The notes beneath the pieces are model-generated. The model ran no database searches. It was not told where the DNA came from and saw only the letters and a program-made list of their open reading frames with translations. The position numbers and the translations under genes were made by a program. Source: JBCCFW01 sp039029535 (GTDB taxonomy: Bacteria; Acidobacteriota; JBCCFW01). Taken from it: a DNA stretch of 25,725 nucleotides. The first letter of the stretch is position 1. Each line of letters opens with the position of its first letter. Of the stretch, positions 6,982 through 14,101 are shown piece after piece. The stretch covers positions 1 to 25,725 of the forward strand of contig JBCCFW010000103.1 in assembly GCA_039029535.1 (NCBI GenBank). The letters are read 5' to 3'.

Positions 6982-8388
6982 GTGTTGAAGCCCGGAGACT
7001 CGATCCACCTGCTCGGCGTTTGCGGCACGGCGATGGGGACCTTCGCCGCCATGCTGGCGGAGAAGGGCTATCGCGTGACCGGTTCCGATCAGGGCGTGTA
7101 TCCGCCCATGTCGGACCTGCTCGCGGCCAAGGGCATCGACATCGCGAGCCCGTACTCGCCCGACAATCTCGAGCCACGTCCCGACGTGGTCGTCGTCGGC
7201 AACGCGATCCCCCGCGGGAACCCGGAGCTCGAGGCCGTGCTCGACGGTGGCTTGCGCTACCGGTCCTTCCCCGAGCTGTTGCGCGAGCTCTTCCTCGACG
7301 ACGCGCATCCGGTGGTCATCACCGGAACCCACGGCAAGACGACCACCACCGCCATGACGGGCGTGGCGTTGATGGCAGCGGGGGAGGACCCGTCGGTGCT
7401 CGTGGGCGGTCACGTGCACGACCTCGATGGCTCGCACCGCCTGGGCTCGGGCGAGGCGTTCGTGCTGGAGGGCGACGAGTACGACACCGCCTACTTCGAC
7501 AAGAGCCCGAAGTTTCTCCACTACTTCCCCAAGACCTTGGTCATCAACAACCTGGAGTTCGACCACGCCGACATCTTCGACAGCCTCGAGGCTCTCGAGC
7601 TCCAGTTCCGCCGGCTCGTGCGCGTGGTTCCCCGCAGCGGTCGCATCCTGCTCGGTGACGCCTCGGAGGCTGCCGCACGAGTCGTCGCCGAGGCTCCGGC
7701 GCCCATCGAGCGTTTCGGTCTCGCGGACGACTCCGACTGGCAAGCCGTCGACCTGCGCGATGGCGACGACGGACCGAGCTTCGAGCTCCGTCATCGCGGC
7801 GAGACGCTGGGGCGGATCCAGATCCCGCTCTCGGGCGAGCACAACATCCGGAACGCGGTGGCTGCGGCCGCCATCGCCATCGGTCGAGGCGGCGACTTCG
7901 ACGCGGTCGCGAAGGGGCTGGGCGCCATGCGTGGCGTCAAGCGACGGCTCGAGGTGCGAGGCGAGGCCGGCGGCGTCCTCGTCTACGACGACTTCGCCCA
8001 TCACCCCACCGCCATCGAGGCGACCTTGAAGGCGCTGCGCACCAAGCACGAGGGGCGACGCATCTGGGGGCTCTTCGAGCCGCGCTCGTGGACGAGCCGG
8101 CGGAAGGTCCACCAGGCCGCGCTGCAAGACGCGCTGGCGGCGGCGGACCTGTCGGTGATCGCGCCGGTCTATCAACCCGAGCGCCTTCCCGCCGAGATCC
8201 GGCTGGAGCCGACCGAGGTAGCCGAGGGCCTGCGCGGAGCGGGGCGTCAGTCCTGGGCACCCGACGGCGTGGACGCCATCGTCGACATCGTCGGCGAGCA
8301 CGCGAAGGAAGGCGACGTCGTGGCGGTCATGTCGAACGGCTCGTTCGACGGCATCCACGGACGCTTGCTCGAGCGGCTCGGCGGCTGA
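6982..8388 (+). CDS. mpl: UDP-MurNAc:L-Ala-gamma-D-Glu-meso-DAP ligase
   Basis: A 468-residue Mur-ligase-type enzyme that joins recycled murein tripeptide to UDP-MurNAc with ATP, feeding peptidoglycan synthesis. Diagnostic features are the N-terminal IHLLGVCGTAMG, the Mpl-specific VYPPMSDLL, the ATP P-loop GTHGKTTTTAM (about 115-125), EGDEYDTAYFDK, NNLEFDHADIFD, DDFAHHPTAI and FEPRS. These separate Mpl from MurC. The length matches E. coli Mpl (about 457). The start is the GTG at 6982, one base after the ldcA stop; an earlier in-frame extension would run through ldcA. Mpl implies meso-diaminopimelate in the cell wall. Confidence 0.95.
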   Translation: MLKPGDSIHLLGVCGTAMGTFAAMLAEKGYRVTGSDQGVYPPMSDLLAAKGIDIASPYSPDNLEPRPDVVVVGNAIPRGNPELEAVLDGGLRYRSFPELLRELFLDDAHPVVITGTHGKTTTTAMTGVALMAAGEDPSVLVGGHVHDLDGSHRLGSGEAFVLEGDEYDTAYFDKSPKFLHYFPKTLVINNLEFDHADIFDSLEALELQFRRLVRVVPRSGRILLGDASEAAARVVAEAPAPIERFGLADDSDWQAVDLRDGDDGPSFELRHRGETLGRIQIPLSGEHNIRNAVAAAAIAIGRGGDFDAVAKGLGAMRGVKRRLEVRGEAGGVLVYDDFAHHPTAIEATLKALRTKHEGRRIWGLFEPRSWTSRRKVHQAALQDALAAADLSVIAPVYQPERLPAEIRLEPTEVAEGLRGAGRQSWAPDGVDAIVDIVGEHAKEGDVVAVMSNGSFDGIHGRLLERLGG

Positions 8389-8405
8389 GCGCGCGCTGCG
8401 GAGAG

Positions 8406-8510
8406 CCCTCAGCGCTGCTCGTGAGCCGACGAGACCGCGACGGAGGGCACGTGCTCGTGGGCTCGCGTGTCTCCGGGCAGGGAGAACGTCACGAGCAGCG
8501 CGAGCGAGGG
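8406..8510. other. Long nested inverted repeat in the mpl / beta-propeller intergenic region
   Basis: The gap 8389-8701 holds no convincing gene but has strong dyad symmetry. GCGCTGCTCGTGA (8412-8424) is perfectly complementary to 8489-8501. CCCTC (8406-8410) can pair with GAGGG (8506-8510). Inside, GAGACCGCGA (8431-8440) pairs with 8463-8473 with one bulged base, and CACG/CGTG (8448-8451/8456-8459) closes a four-base loop. The result is one coaxial hairpin of about 105 nt. It could be an mpl terminator-like structure, an RNA element in the leader of the next gene, or a mobile-element relic. There is no T tract. Confidence 0.45.
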
Positions 8511-8589
8511 CCTGGCGAGGTCTCGAAGGAGGGGTGACACTCGGAGAGCCTACCCCTCGGCCCGGGCGGTTCGGAAACCGCGAGCGCGC

Positions 8590-8617
8590 TTGGAGTCTCG
8601 CCACGCTCTCGGATAAG
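8590..8617 (+). promoter_or_regulatory. Putative promoter of the beta-propeller/namZ pair
   Basis: TTGGAG (8590-8595), a 16-bp spacer and GATAAG (8612-8617), about 85 bp before the ATG at 8702. Matches to the sigma-70 hexamers are 3/6 and 4/6, so this is suggestive only. Confidence 0.3.
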
Positions 8618-8701
8618 GTTCGCCGCTCCACCCCCCGACCATCCCACGGCCTCGAGACCGTCTCGCCGCCCTTGCTGGCGAAGACGCGGGAGACCGCCCC
8701 C

Positions 8702-9823
8702 ATGCGACTCAGCCTGTCCCTGCTGGCCTGCCTGCTCACCCTGCCCGCCTCTGCCGCGACCCTCGTCGTGCTCGACAAGGCCGACGATCGCGCGCTGCTC
8801 ATGGACCCCGAGACCGGGCGCGTCATCGCCACGCTGCCGACCGGAGTCGGGCCCCACGAGGTCGCGATCAGCCCCGACGGCGAGCGCGCCGTCGTCTCCA
8901 ACTACGGCCGTCGATCGCCCGGCAGCAGCCTCACCATCCTTCACGTGGGAGAGGCGAGGGTCATCCGTCAGGTCGACCTCGGTCACGACCGTCCGCATGG
9001 TCTCGTCTTCCTCGAGGACGGTCGGCACGCGCTGTCCACTGCCGAGGGCAGCGAGATGCTGCTGAAGGTCGACACCCTCACGGGTGACGTCGTCGAGGCC
9101 CTCGACACCGGTGGTCAGGTCTCGCACCAGGTGGCGTGGAACGCGCGGCGCTCCCGGGCGCACGTCGCCAACATCGGCACCGGCGACGTGAGCGTCGTCG
9201 ACCCCCACGTCGGTGCTCTCCTTCAGGTGCTCGCGACGGGAGCCGGTGCCGAGGGCATCGCGGTCACTCCGGACGGCGAGCAGGTCTGGGTGTCGAACCG
9301 CAGCGCGGACACGGTCTCGGTCGTCGACACCGGCACTCTCGACGAGCTCGCGGAGCTGCCTTCCGGTGACTTCCCGATCCGCGTCGCCATCACCCCCGAC
9401 GGCCGCCACGCGCTGGTCACGGCCGCGCGCTCCGGCGACCTCTGGGTCCACGACGTGACGCGGCGGCAGGTGCTGCGCCGCATCGACCTGAGCGCAGGCG
9501 ATCGCAGCCAACCGGGTCAGTCGCCCACGCCCATCGGCGTGACCTGTTCTTCCGACGGCAAGCGCGCCTTCGTGTCCCTGTCGCGAGCCGGCGAGCTGGT
9601 CGAGGTCGACCTCCGCACCTTCCGGGTCGTGGCGCGGCACGCTGCCGGCCGCGAGCCCGATGGCGTGGCTTGGACCGACGTCGACGCGCATCCCGACCTT
9701 CGCAGCGACCCGCTCATGGGCCTCAGCTTCGGGCGGCGCGACCTCATCTCGATGTGGCCTCCCGAGCCGGCGATCTCGGCCCCCACGCCCACGCGCGAGG
9801 CGCCGCTGCCCCGCGTGCCGTGA
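8702..9823 (+). CDS. Secreted YVTN-type seven-bladed beta-propeller protein
   Basis: A 373-residue exported protein. The N-terminus MRLSLSLLACLLTLPASA is a clear signal peptide with an ASA cleavage site. The rest is a chain of about 40-residue blades with recurring patterns such as GPHEVAISPDGERAVVSNYG, EGIAVTPDGEQVWVSNRS and IRVAITPDGRHALVT. These are typical of lactonase/YVTN-repeat propellers that bind ligands or proteins in the periplasm. No catalytic motif is evident. The C-terminal ~50 residues (after GVAWTDVD) leave the repeat pattern. The ATG at 8702 was chosen because the signal peptide starts there. Its last codons overlap the GTG start of the NamZ-like gene by 4 bp, so the two products are probably made together. 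Confidence 0.85.
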   Translation: MRLSLSLLACLLTLPASAATLVVLDKADDRALLMDPETGRVIATLPTGVGPHEVAISPDGERAVVSNYGRRSPGSSLTILHVGEARVIRQVDLGHDRPHGLVFLEDGRHALSTAEGSEMLLKVDTLTGDVVEALDTGGQVSHQVAWNARRSRAHVANIGTGDVSVVDPHVGALLQVLATGAGAEGIAVTPDGEQVWVSNRSADTVSVVDTGTLDELAELPSGDFPIRVAITPDGRHALVTAARSGDLWVHDVTRRQVLRRIDLSAGDRSQPGQSPTPIGVTCSSDGKRAFVSLSRAGELVEVDLRTFRVVARHAAGREPDGVAWTDVDAHPDLRSDPLMGLSFGRRDLISMWPPEPAISAPTPTREAPLPRVP

Positions 9824-11007
9824 GCAGCGCGCCGACGACTCGTCTCGGCCTGGAGCGCTTCCTCGACACCGAGACGGAGCGCTTCCGCGGTCGACGGCTG
9901 GCGCTGCTCGCGCATCCGCCCTCGGTCGACTCGGAGCTGACCCACGCCATCGATCGAGTGGTCGGTCATCCGGACCTCGACGTCGTCGGCCTGTTCGGGC
10001 CACAGCACGGCATCCTCGGCGAGAAGCAGGACAACATGATCGAGAGCGCGTCGGGCGTCCACGAGGGCACCGGCCTGCCGCTCCACTCGCTCTACGGCGA
10101 GGTCCGTCAGCCGACGCCCGAGATGCTCGCGGGGCTCGACACGCTCCTGGTCGACATGCAGGACGTCGGCGTCCGCATCTACACCTTCGCCCAGACGCTG
10201 AGCCTGGTCATGGAGGCCTGCGGGCGGGCGGGCGTGTCGGTCTGCGTTCTCGATCGACCGAACCCCGTCGGCAGCGCGGTCGAGGGGCCCTGCCTCGAGG
10301 AGGGTTTCGAGTCCTTCGTCGGGCTGCACCCGAACCCCCTGCGTCACGGGATGACCATGGGCGAGATCGCGCATTGGTACCGCGACGGTCGGGGCATCGA
10401 CTGCGAGCTCGAGGTCGTGACGATGGAGGGCTGGGACGCCGCCAGCCATTGGGACGAGACCGGCCTGCCGTGGGTGCTGCCGAGCCCGAACCTCCCCACC
10501 CTGGACTCCTGCGTCGTCTATCCCGGGATGGTGCTGCTCGAGGGCACGGAGCTCTCCGAGGGGCGGGGGACCACGCGCCCCTTCGAGCTGGTGGGGGCGC
10601 CGGGTGTCGATCCGCAGGCGCTCGCCGCCGCGCTCACCGACGCCGAGCTCCCGGGGACCTTCTTCCGACCCTGCCACTTCGAGCCGACTTTCCAGAAGCA
10701 CGCCGGGGCGCTCTGCGGCGGCGTGCAGGTCCACGTGACCGACCGGAGGGCCTTCTTGCCGGTGGCGACGACGGTGGCGCTGCTGGCGGCGCTCCGGCGG
10801 CTGGCTCCCGAGGCGTTGCGCTGGCGGGACCCGCCCTTCGAGTACGAGGAGGTCCAGCTCCCCATCGACATCCTCTGGGGCAGCTCGAAGCTGCGGGAGG
10901 CCATCGACGCGGGGGCCGGCCACCGGGAAATCCTGGCCGACGATGCGGCCGAGGCGGCCGAGTTCACCGCCAGCGTGGCCGAGCACCTGCTCTACCCCCG
11001 GTCCTGA
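9820..11007 (+). CDS. namZ: DUF1343 / NamZ-type exo-beta-N-acetylmuramidase
   Basis: A 395-residue glycosidase-family protein expected to release MurNAc from non-reducing ends of peptidoglycan fragments. Family hallmarks are all present: LFGPQHGILG (58-67), TGLPLHSLYGE, LLVDMQDVGVRIYTF (109-123), LDRPNPVG, HGMTMGEIA, GLPWVLPSPNLPT, VVYPGMVLLEGTELSEGRGT and VHVTD. The usual PEHG motif reads PQHG here. The chosen start is the GTG at 9820 in a GTGA overlap with the propeller gene; the frame upstream is a shadow of that gene. No signal peptide is seen, unlike secreted homologues, so a cytoplasmic recycling role beside LdcA and Mpl is plausible. Confidence 0.9.
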   Translation: MSSAPTTRLGLERFLDTETERFRGRRLALLAHPPSVDSELTHAIDRVVGHPDLDVVGLFGPQHGILGEKQDNMIESASGVHEGTGLPLHSLYGEVRQPTPEMLAGLDTLLVDMQDVGVRIYTFAQTLSLVMEACGRAGVSVCVLDRPNPVGSAVEGPCLEEGFESFVGLHPNPLRHGMTMGEIAHWYRDGRGIDCELEVVTMEGWDAASHWDETGLPWVLPSPNLPTLDSCVVYPGMVLLEGTELSEGRGTTRPFELVGAPGVDPQALAAALTDAELPGTFFRPCHFEPTFQKHAGALCGGVQVHVTDRRAFLPVATTVALLAALRRLAPEALRWRDPPFEYEEVQLPIDILWGSSKLREAIDAGAGHREILADDAAEAAEFTASVAEHLLYPRS

Positions 11008-11012
11008 GCGTC

Positions 11013-11050
11013 CTGCCGGCCGCCTGAGACTTCCTCCCACCGACCGGCAG
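11013..11050 (+). terminator. Inverted repeat after namZ, weak terminator or activator site
   Basis: CTGCCGG (11013-11019) and CCGGCAG (11044-11050) are perfect inverted arms separated by 24 bp and followed by TTCTTCCC. They lie 5 bp after the namZ stop and 73 bp upstream of a sigma-54 promoter. They could be a weak terminator or the binding site of an enhancer-binding protein. Confidence 0.3.
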
Positions 11051-11122
11051 TTCTTCCCGTCGACGCCGGGGCGCGGGGGCTCTCTCGGGCGGCAGGAGGC
11101 CGAGCTGGCCCTCGTGAGGCCC

Positions 11123-11138
11123 TGGCATCGGGCTTGCT
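11123..11138 (+). promoter_or_regulatory. Sigma-54 (-24/-12) promoter of the FHA-GAF-HD-GYP gene
   Basis: TGGCATCGGGCTTGCT has the invariant GG and GC dinucleotides at the correct 10-bp separation and matches TGGCAyr-N4-TTGCw at nearly every conserved position. Transcription would begin near 11149, giving a leader of about 67 nt before the ATG at 11216. It differs at only two positions from the element at 22969-22984 upstream of the Ser/Thr kinase. Confidence 0.65.
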
Positions 11139-11215
11139 CTTTCGGGCGGTGGCCCCGGGATCCCGTGTCGTCCGAGGACGCGGGACGCGTGGGGGCCATC
11201 ACTCGAGAGCCACCA

Positions 11216-12736
11216 ATGATTCGCATCGCCATCCTGGATGGAGGGGGAGAGCTGCGTTCGTACCTGCTCGACAAGCAGGTCGTTCGCATCGGTCGCAGCG
11301 AGGCCAACGACATCGTGCTGCGCAACGGCTACATCTCGTCGCGGCACGCGGAGATCCGTCGGGACAGCTCGGCCGGGCTCCTCCTCGAAGACTTCGTCAC
11401 GACCAACGGCTCGATGATCCGACGAGACGGGGAGCTTCTCCCACTCGAAGACAAGAACGACTACACGCTCCGGGTGAGCGACGGGGACGAGCTGCTCCTC
11501 GGGGATCCGGCCCAGCCCGTGTGCCTCAAGGCCGAGCTGGTCGGTCGGGTGGAGAGCTCGCCGGAGAGCGAGGGGCCGGCCCTGGACCTGTCCGAGGACG
11601 CCATGGACGTCACTCGGGCCGGCACGGTCGACCAGCTCTCCGCACGCTTCGATCGCGACGCCCTCCTGGCCCTGCACGAGCTGTCCAGTCGGCTCGTGGC
11701 CGTGCTCGATCTCGACACCCTGCTCGGCGCCTTCGCCGACTCGGTGCTCGGGCTCTTCCGCACCGCCAACCACGTCGCCATCCACCTTCACGACGCGGAG
11801 TCACGGGAGTACCGTCCCATGGTCGTGCGCACGCGTCACGGAAGTGACGAGCTGCAGCCGCTGTCGCGGGCGGTGCGCGATCGCGTGCTCACTCGGGGCG
11901 AGGCCCTGTGCTTCTCCGACGCGGACGCCGACTTCTCCATGTCGGAGAGCCTGGTCGACTGCAGCATCCGGGCGGGTCTCTGTGCGCCGCTGTGGAACGG
12001 CGAAGAGCTCATGGGCATGGTCCAGGTCGACCGCCGAGGGACGCTCACGGGCGCGTTCACGCGACGCGACCTCGAGGTCCTGGTGGTCTTCGCGCACCAG
12101 GCGGCCCTGGCCATCGGCAACGCGCGTCTCCACGACAACCTCCGCTCCACGGTCGAGACCACCATCCGTGGACTGGTGCGAGCGCTCGAGGCCAAGGACG
12201 AGTACACGTCCGGTCACTCGGAGGCGGTGCGCGACATCAGCCGGGTCATCGCCCGGGAGATGGGGCTCACCGAGGCTCAGGTGCGCGACGTCGGTCGCGC
12301 GGCCTTGCTCCACGACATCGGCAAGATCGGGATCCCGTACGACGTCCTCAACAAGAAGGGGCGGCTCGAGCCGGAGGAGTTCCAGCTCCTGAAGTCGCAC
12401 GTGGAGGTCGGGGCGAGGATCCTCGACCCCTTCGACTTCCTCGCGCCCTTGCTGCCGATGGTCCGGCACCACCACGAGCGCTGGGACGGCCGCGGCTATC
12501 CGGACGGGCTCAAGGGCACGGCGATCCCGCTCGGCGCTCGGATCCTGGCGGTGGCCGACACGTACCACGCGCTCGTGTCCCACCGGGCGTATCGCGACGG
12601 TGTCGGGACGGCCACGGCGCTCGACGAGATCCGCCGGCACGCGGGGACGCAGTTCGACCAGCAGGTCGTCGACGTGCTGGTCCGAGCCCTCGATCGAGAG
12701 GACGTCGCCGCCCAGCTCGCGCCCACGACGGGCTGA
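11216..12736 (+). CDS. FHA-GAF-HD-GYP domain protein (cyclic-di-GMP phosphodiesterase family)
   Basis: A 506-residue cytoplasmic regulator. FHA domain (about 18-98): RIGRSEANDIVLRNG, SSRHAEI and a TTNGS turn. GAF domain (about 150-305): CAPLWNG and VQVDRR. HD-GYP domain (about 312-495): H366-D367 in LLHDIGKIGIP, HHHERWDGRGYPDG (418-431) and the metal Asp D448. The C-terminal ADxxDAL signature reads ADTYHAL, with His at 451. The family hydrolyses cyclic-di-GMP. The ATG at 11216 starts exactly at the FHA fold and lies behind a sigma-54 promoter. The FHA-GAF front half parallels the PP2C protein at 812-2482, suggesting related inputs with different outputs. Confidence 0.88.
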   Translation: MIRIAILDGGGELRSYLLDKQVVRIGRSEANDIVLRNGYISSRHAEIRRDSSAGLLLEDFVTTNGSMIRRDGELLPLEDKNDYTLRVSDGDELLLGDPAQPVCLKAELVGRVESSPESEGPALDLSEDAMDVTRAGTVDQLSARFDRDALLALHELSSRLVAVLDLDTLLGAFADSVLGLFRTANHVAIHLHDAESREYRPMVVRTRHGSDELQPLSRAVRDRVLTRGEALCFSDADADFSMSESLVDCSIRAGLCAPLWNGEELMGMVQVDRRGTLTGAFTRRDLEVLVVFAHQAALAIGNARLHDNLRSTVETTIRGLVRALEAKDEYTSGHSEAVRDISRVIAREMGLTEAQVRDVGRAALLHDIGKIGIPYDVLNKKGRLEPEEFQLLKSHVEVGARILDPFDFLAPLLPMVRHHHERWDGRGYPDGLKGTAIPLGARILAVADTYHALVSHRAYRDGVGTATALDEIRRHAGTQFDQQVVDVLVRALDREDVAAQLAPTTG

Positions 12737-12809
12737 CGACCGACCGTCTCCGCGTCGATCGCGCGCAACGACGGCGAATCGGCCGGCGGCTCGTGCATGA
12801 TGCGGCGCC

Positions 12810-13988
12810 ATGGAGACGGTGGTCATCGACGGAAGAGCTGGGGCGCGTCTGCGGGCGGGCCATCCCTGGGTGTTCTCGAACCAGGTGCGCGAGGTGTCAG
12901 GGAGCCCGGAGCCCGGTGACCTCGTCTCGGTGGTGCAGGCGGGCGCGCGTCGACGCGAGCTCGGCACGGCGTTCTTCAACCCGCACTCGCTCATCGCCTT
13001 GCGCCTGTTCTCGTCCGAGGGGCTGCTGCCCGAGCGTGAGGTCGTTCAGGCACGGCTGAGCTCGGCCTTGAAGCTGCGTCAGCGCATCCTGCCGGGCCGA
13101 GACTCCTATCGGCTCTGCCACGGCGAGGCCGACGGTCTCCCGGGCCTGATCGTCGACCGCCATGGCCCCGTCGACGTCGTGCAGTGCTTCTCGGCCGGGA
13201 TGGACCGGCTGCGCGACCTGGTGGCCGCGATCCTCGTCGACGAGCTCGGGACGAGCTGCGTCGTGGAGCGCAACGACGTCCATCTCCGCGGTCTCGAGGG
13301 CCTACCCGAGCGCAAGGGGGTGTTGAAGGGCGAGGAGCCGGGTCGGGTCGAGGTGACCCTGCCGAAGATGGTGGCGCTGGTCGTTCCCATGTCGGGTCAG
13401 AAGACCGGGGCCTACCTGGACCAGCGCCTGAACCAGGAGCGGGCAGCGGCCTGGTGCGACGGGCAGGAGGTCCTCGACCTGCACTGTCACCAGGGCGGCT
13501 TCGGCCTGCATGCGGCGCAGGCAGGGGCGGCGAAGGTCGTCTTCGTGGACCAGTCGGAGGAGGCCTTGGCCGTCGCGAAGGCGACGGCGGAGCGCAACGG
13601 CTGGAGCGAGCGCTGTGTCTTCGAGCAGGCGGACGCGACCGACTACTTGCTCGACGTGAGACGTCGCAAGCAGCGCTTCGATGTCGTGTTCGTCGACCCA
13701 CCGAGCTTCACGCGGAGCAAGAAGCAGGTGCCGCAAGCGCGTCGTGCGCTGCGGATCCTGAACCGCCACGCCGCCTGTGTCGTCGCGCCCGGCGGCCTGC
13801 TGGTGAGCTCTTGCTGCTCCCACCACGTGCGTGAGGAGACCTTCGAGGAGCAACTCCGCCGAGCCGTGGCCGAGGCCGATCGCCCGGCGCGCTGGCTCGA
13901 TCGCTGGTCCCAGGGCCCGGACCATCCGGCGTTGCCGGCCTTGCCCGAAGCGAGGTACCTGCACGGGTTCGCGTTGGCTCTGGACTGA
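12810..13988 (+). CDS. RlmI-type SAM-dependent rRNA methyltransferase
   Basis: A 392-residue enzyme expected to methylate a cytosine C5 in 23S rRNA. An N-terminal PUA domain (about 1-75) contains GHPWVFSNQV and GTAFFNPHSLIALRLFS. The methyltransferase domain shows GQKTGAYLDQRLN (196-208), the SAM-binding motif I EVLDLHCHQGGFGLHAA (about 220-236), VDQSEEAL, VDPPSFTRSKK (295-305) and SSCCSHHV (333-340). In most relatives motif I reads close to LDCFCYTGGF, so the binding loop is somewhat divergent here. The ATG at 12810 fits the PUA start. The gene stands alone, 73 bp after the HD-GYP gene. E. coli RlmI methylates C1962, but exact site specificity cannot be assigned. Confidence 0.88.
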   Translation: METVVIDGRAGARLRAGHPWVFSNQVREVSGSPEPGDLVSVVQAGARRRELGTAFFNPHSLIALRLFSSEGLLPEREVVQARLSSALKLRQRILPGRDSYRLCHGEADGLPGLIVDRHGPVDVVQCFSAGMDRLRDLVAAILVDELGTSCVVERNDVHLRGLEGLPERKGVLKGEEPGRVEVTLPKMVALVVPMSGQKTGAYLDQRLNQERAAAWCDGQEVLDLHCHQGGFGLHAAQAGAAKVVFVDQSEEALAVAKATAERNGWSERCVFEQADATDYLLDVRRRKQRFDVVFVDPPSFTRSKKQVPQARRALRILNRHAACVVAPGGLLVSSCCSHHVREETFEEQLRRAVAEADRPARWLDRWSQGPDHPALPALPEARYLHGFALALD

Positions 13989-14002
13989 GACTCGCCGCGT
14001 GC

Positions 14003-14095
14003 CCACCGCCGAGAGCTCGTCTTCCGTGACGGAGGTGACGGGGCTCTCAGGCACGACTTTCGGAGGCCGATAGGCCGCCAGGGAGTTGGCGGTGG
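14003..14095 (+). promoter_or_regulatory. Possible structured leader covering the ribosome-binding region of the dual-SBP gene
   Basis: CCACCGCC (14003-14010) is complementary to GGCGGTGG (14088-14095), which lies 6 bases before the ATG at 14102. Between these arms are two further hairpins: GAGAGC (14011-14016)/GCTCTC (14043-14048), enclosing TTCCG/CGGA(G), and GGCC-GATA-GGCC (14065-14076). Together they form a closed multibranch layout that would hide the ribosome-binding region. The first inner hairpin could instead terminate the upstream methyltransferase gene. Short GC-rich arms arise by chance in such DNA, so confidence is low. Confidence 0.3.
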
Positions 14096-14101
14096 ACTGA
14101 G

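Noticed and set aside
5469..7052. 527-codon minus-strand open frame
   Set aside because: It crosses the helical-protein gene, the intergenic region and LdcA; low-complexity translation and no family match.
6943..8901. 652-codon minus-strand open frame opposite mpl
   Set aside because: mpl is unambiguous on the other strand and the translation is shadow-like.
14048..14063. Possible sigma-54 element upstream of the dual-binding-protein gene (AGGCACG...)
   Set aside because: The -24 part fits but the -12 position reads CGG where GC is required; the GC dinucleotide is the least dispensable part of the site.
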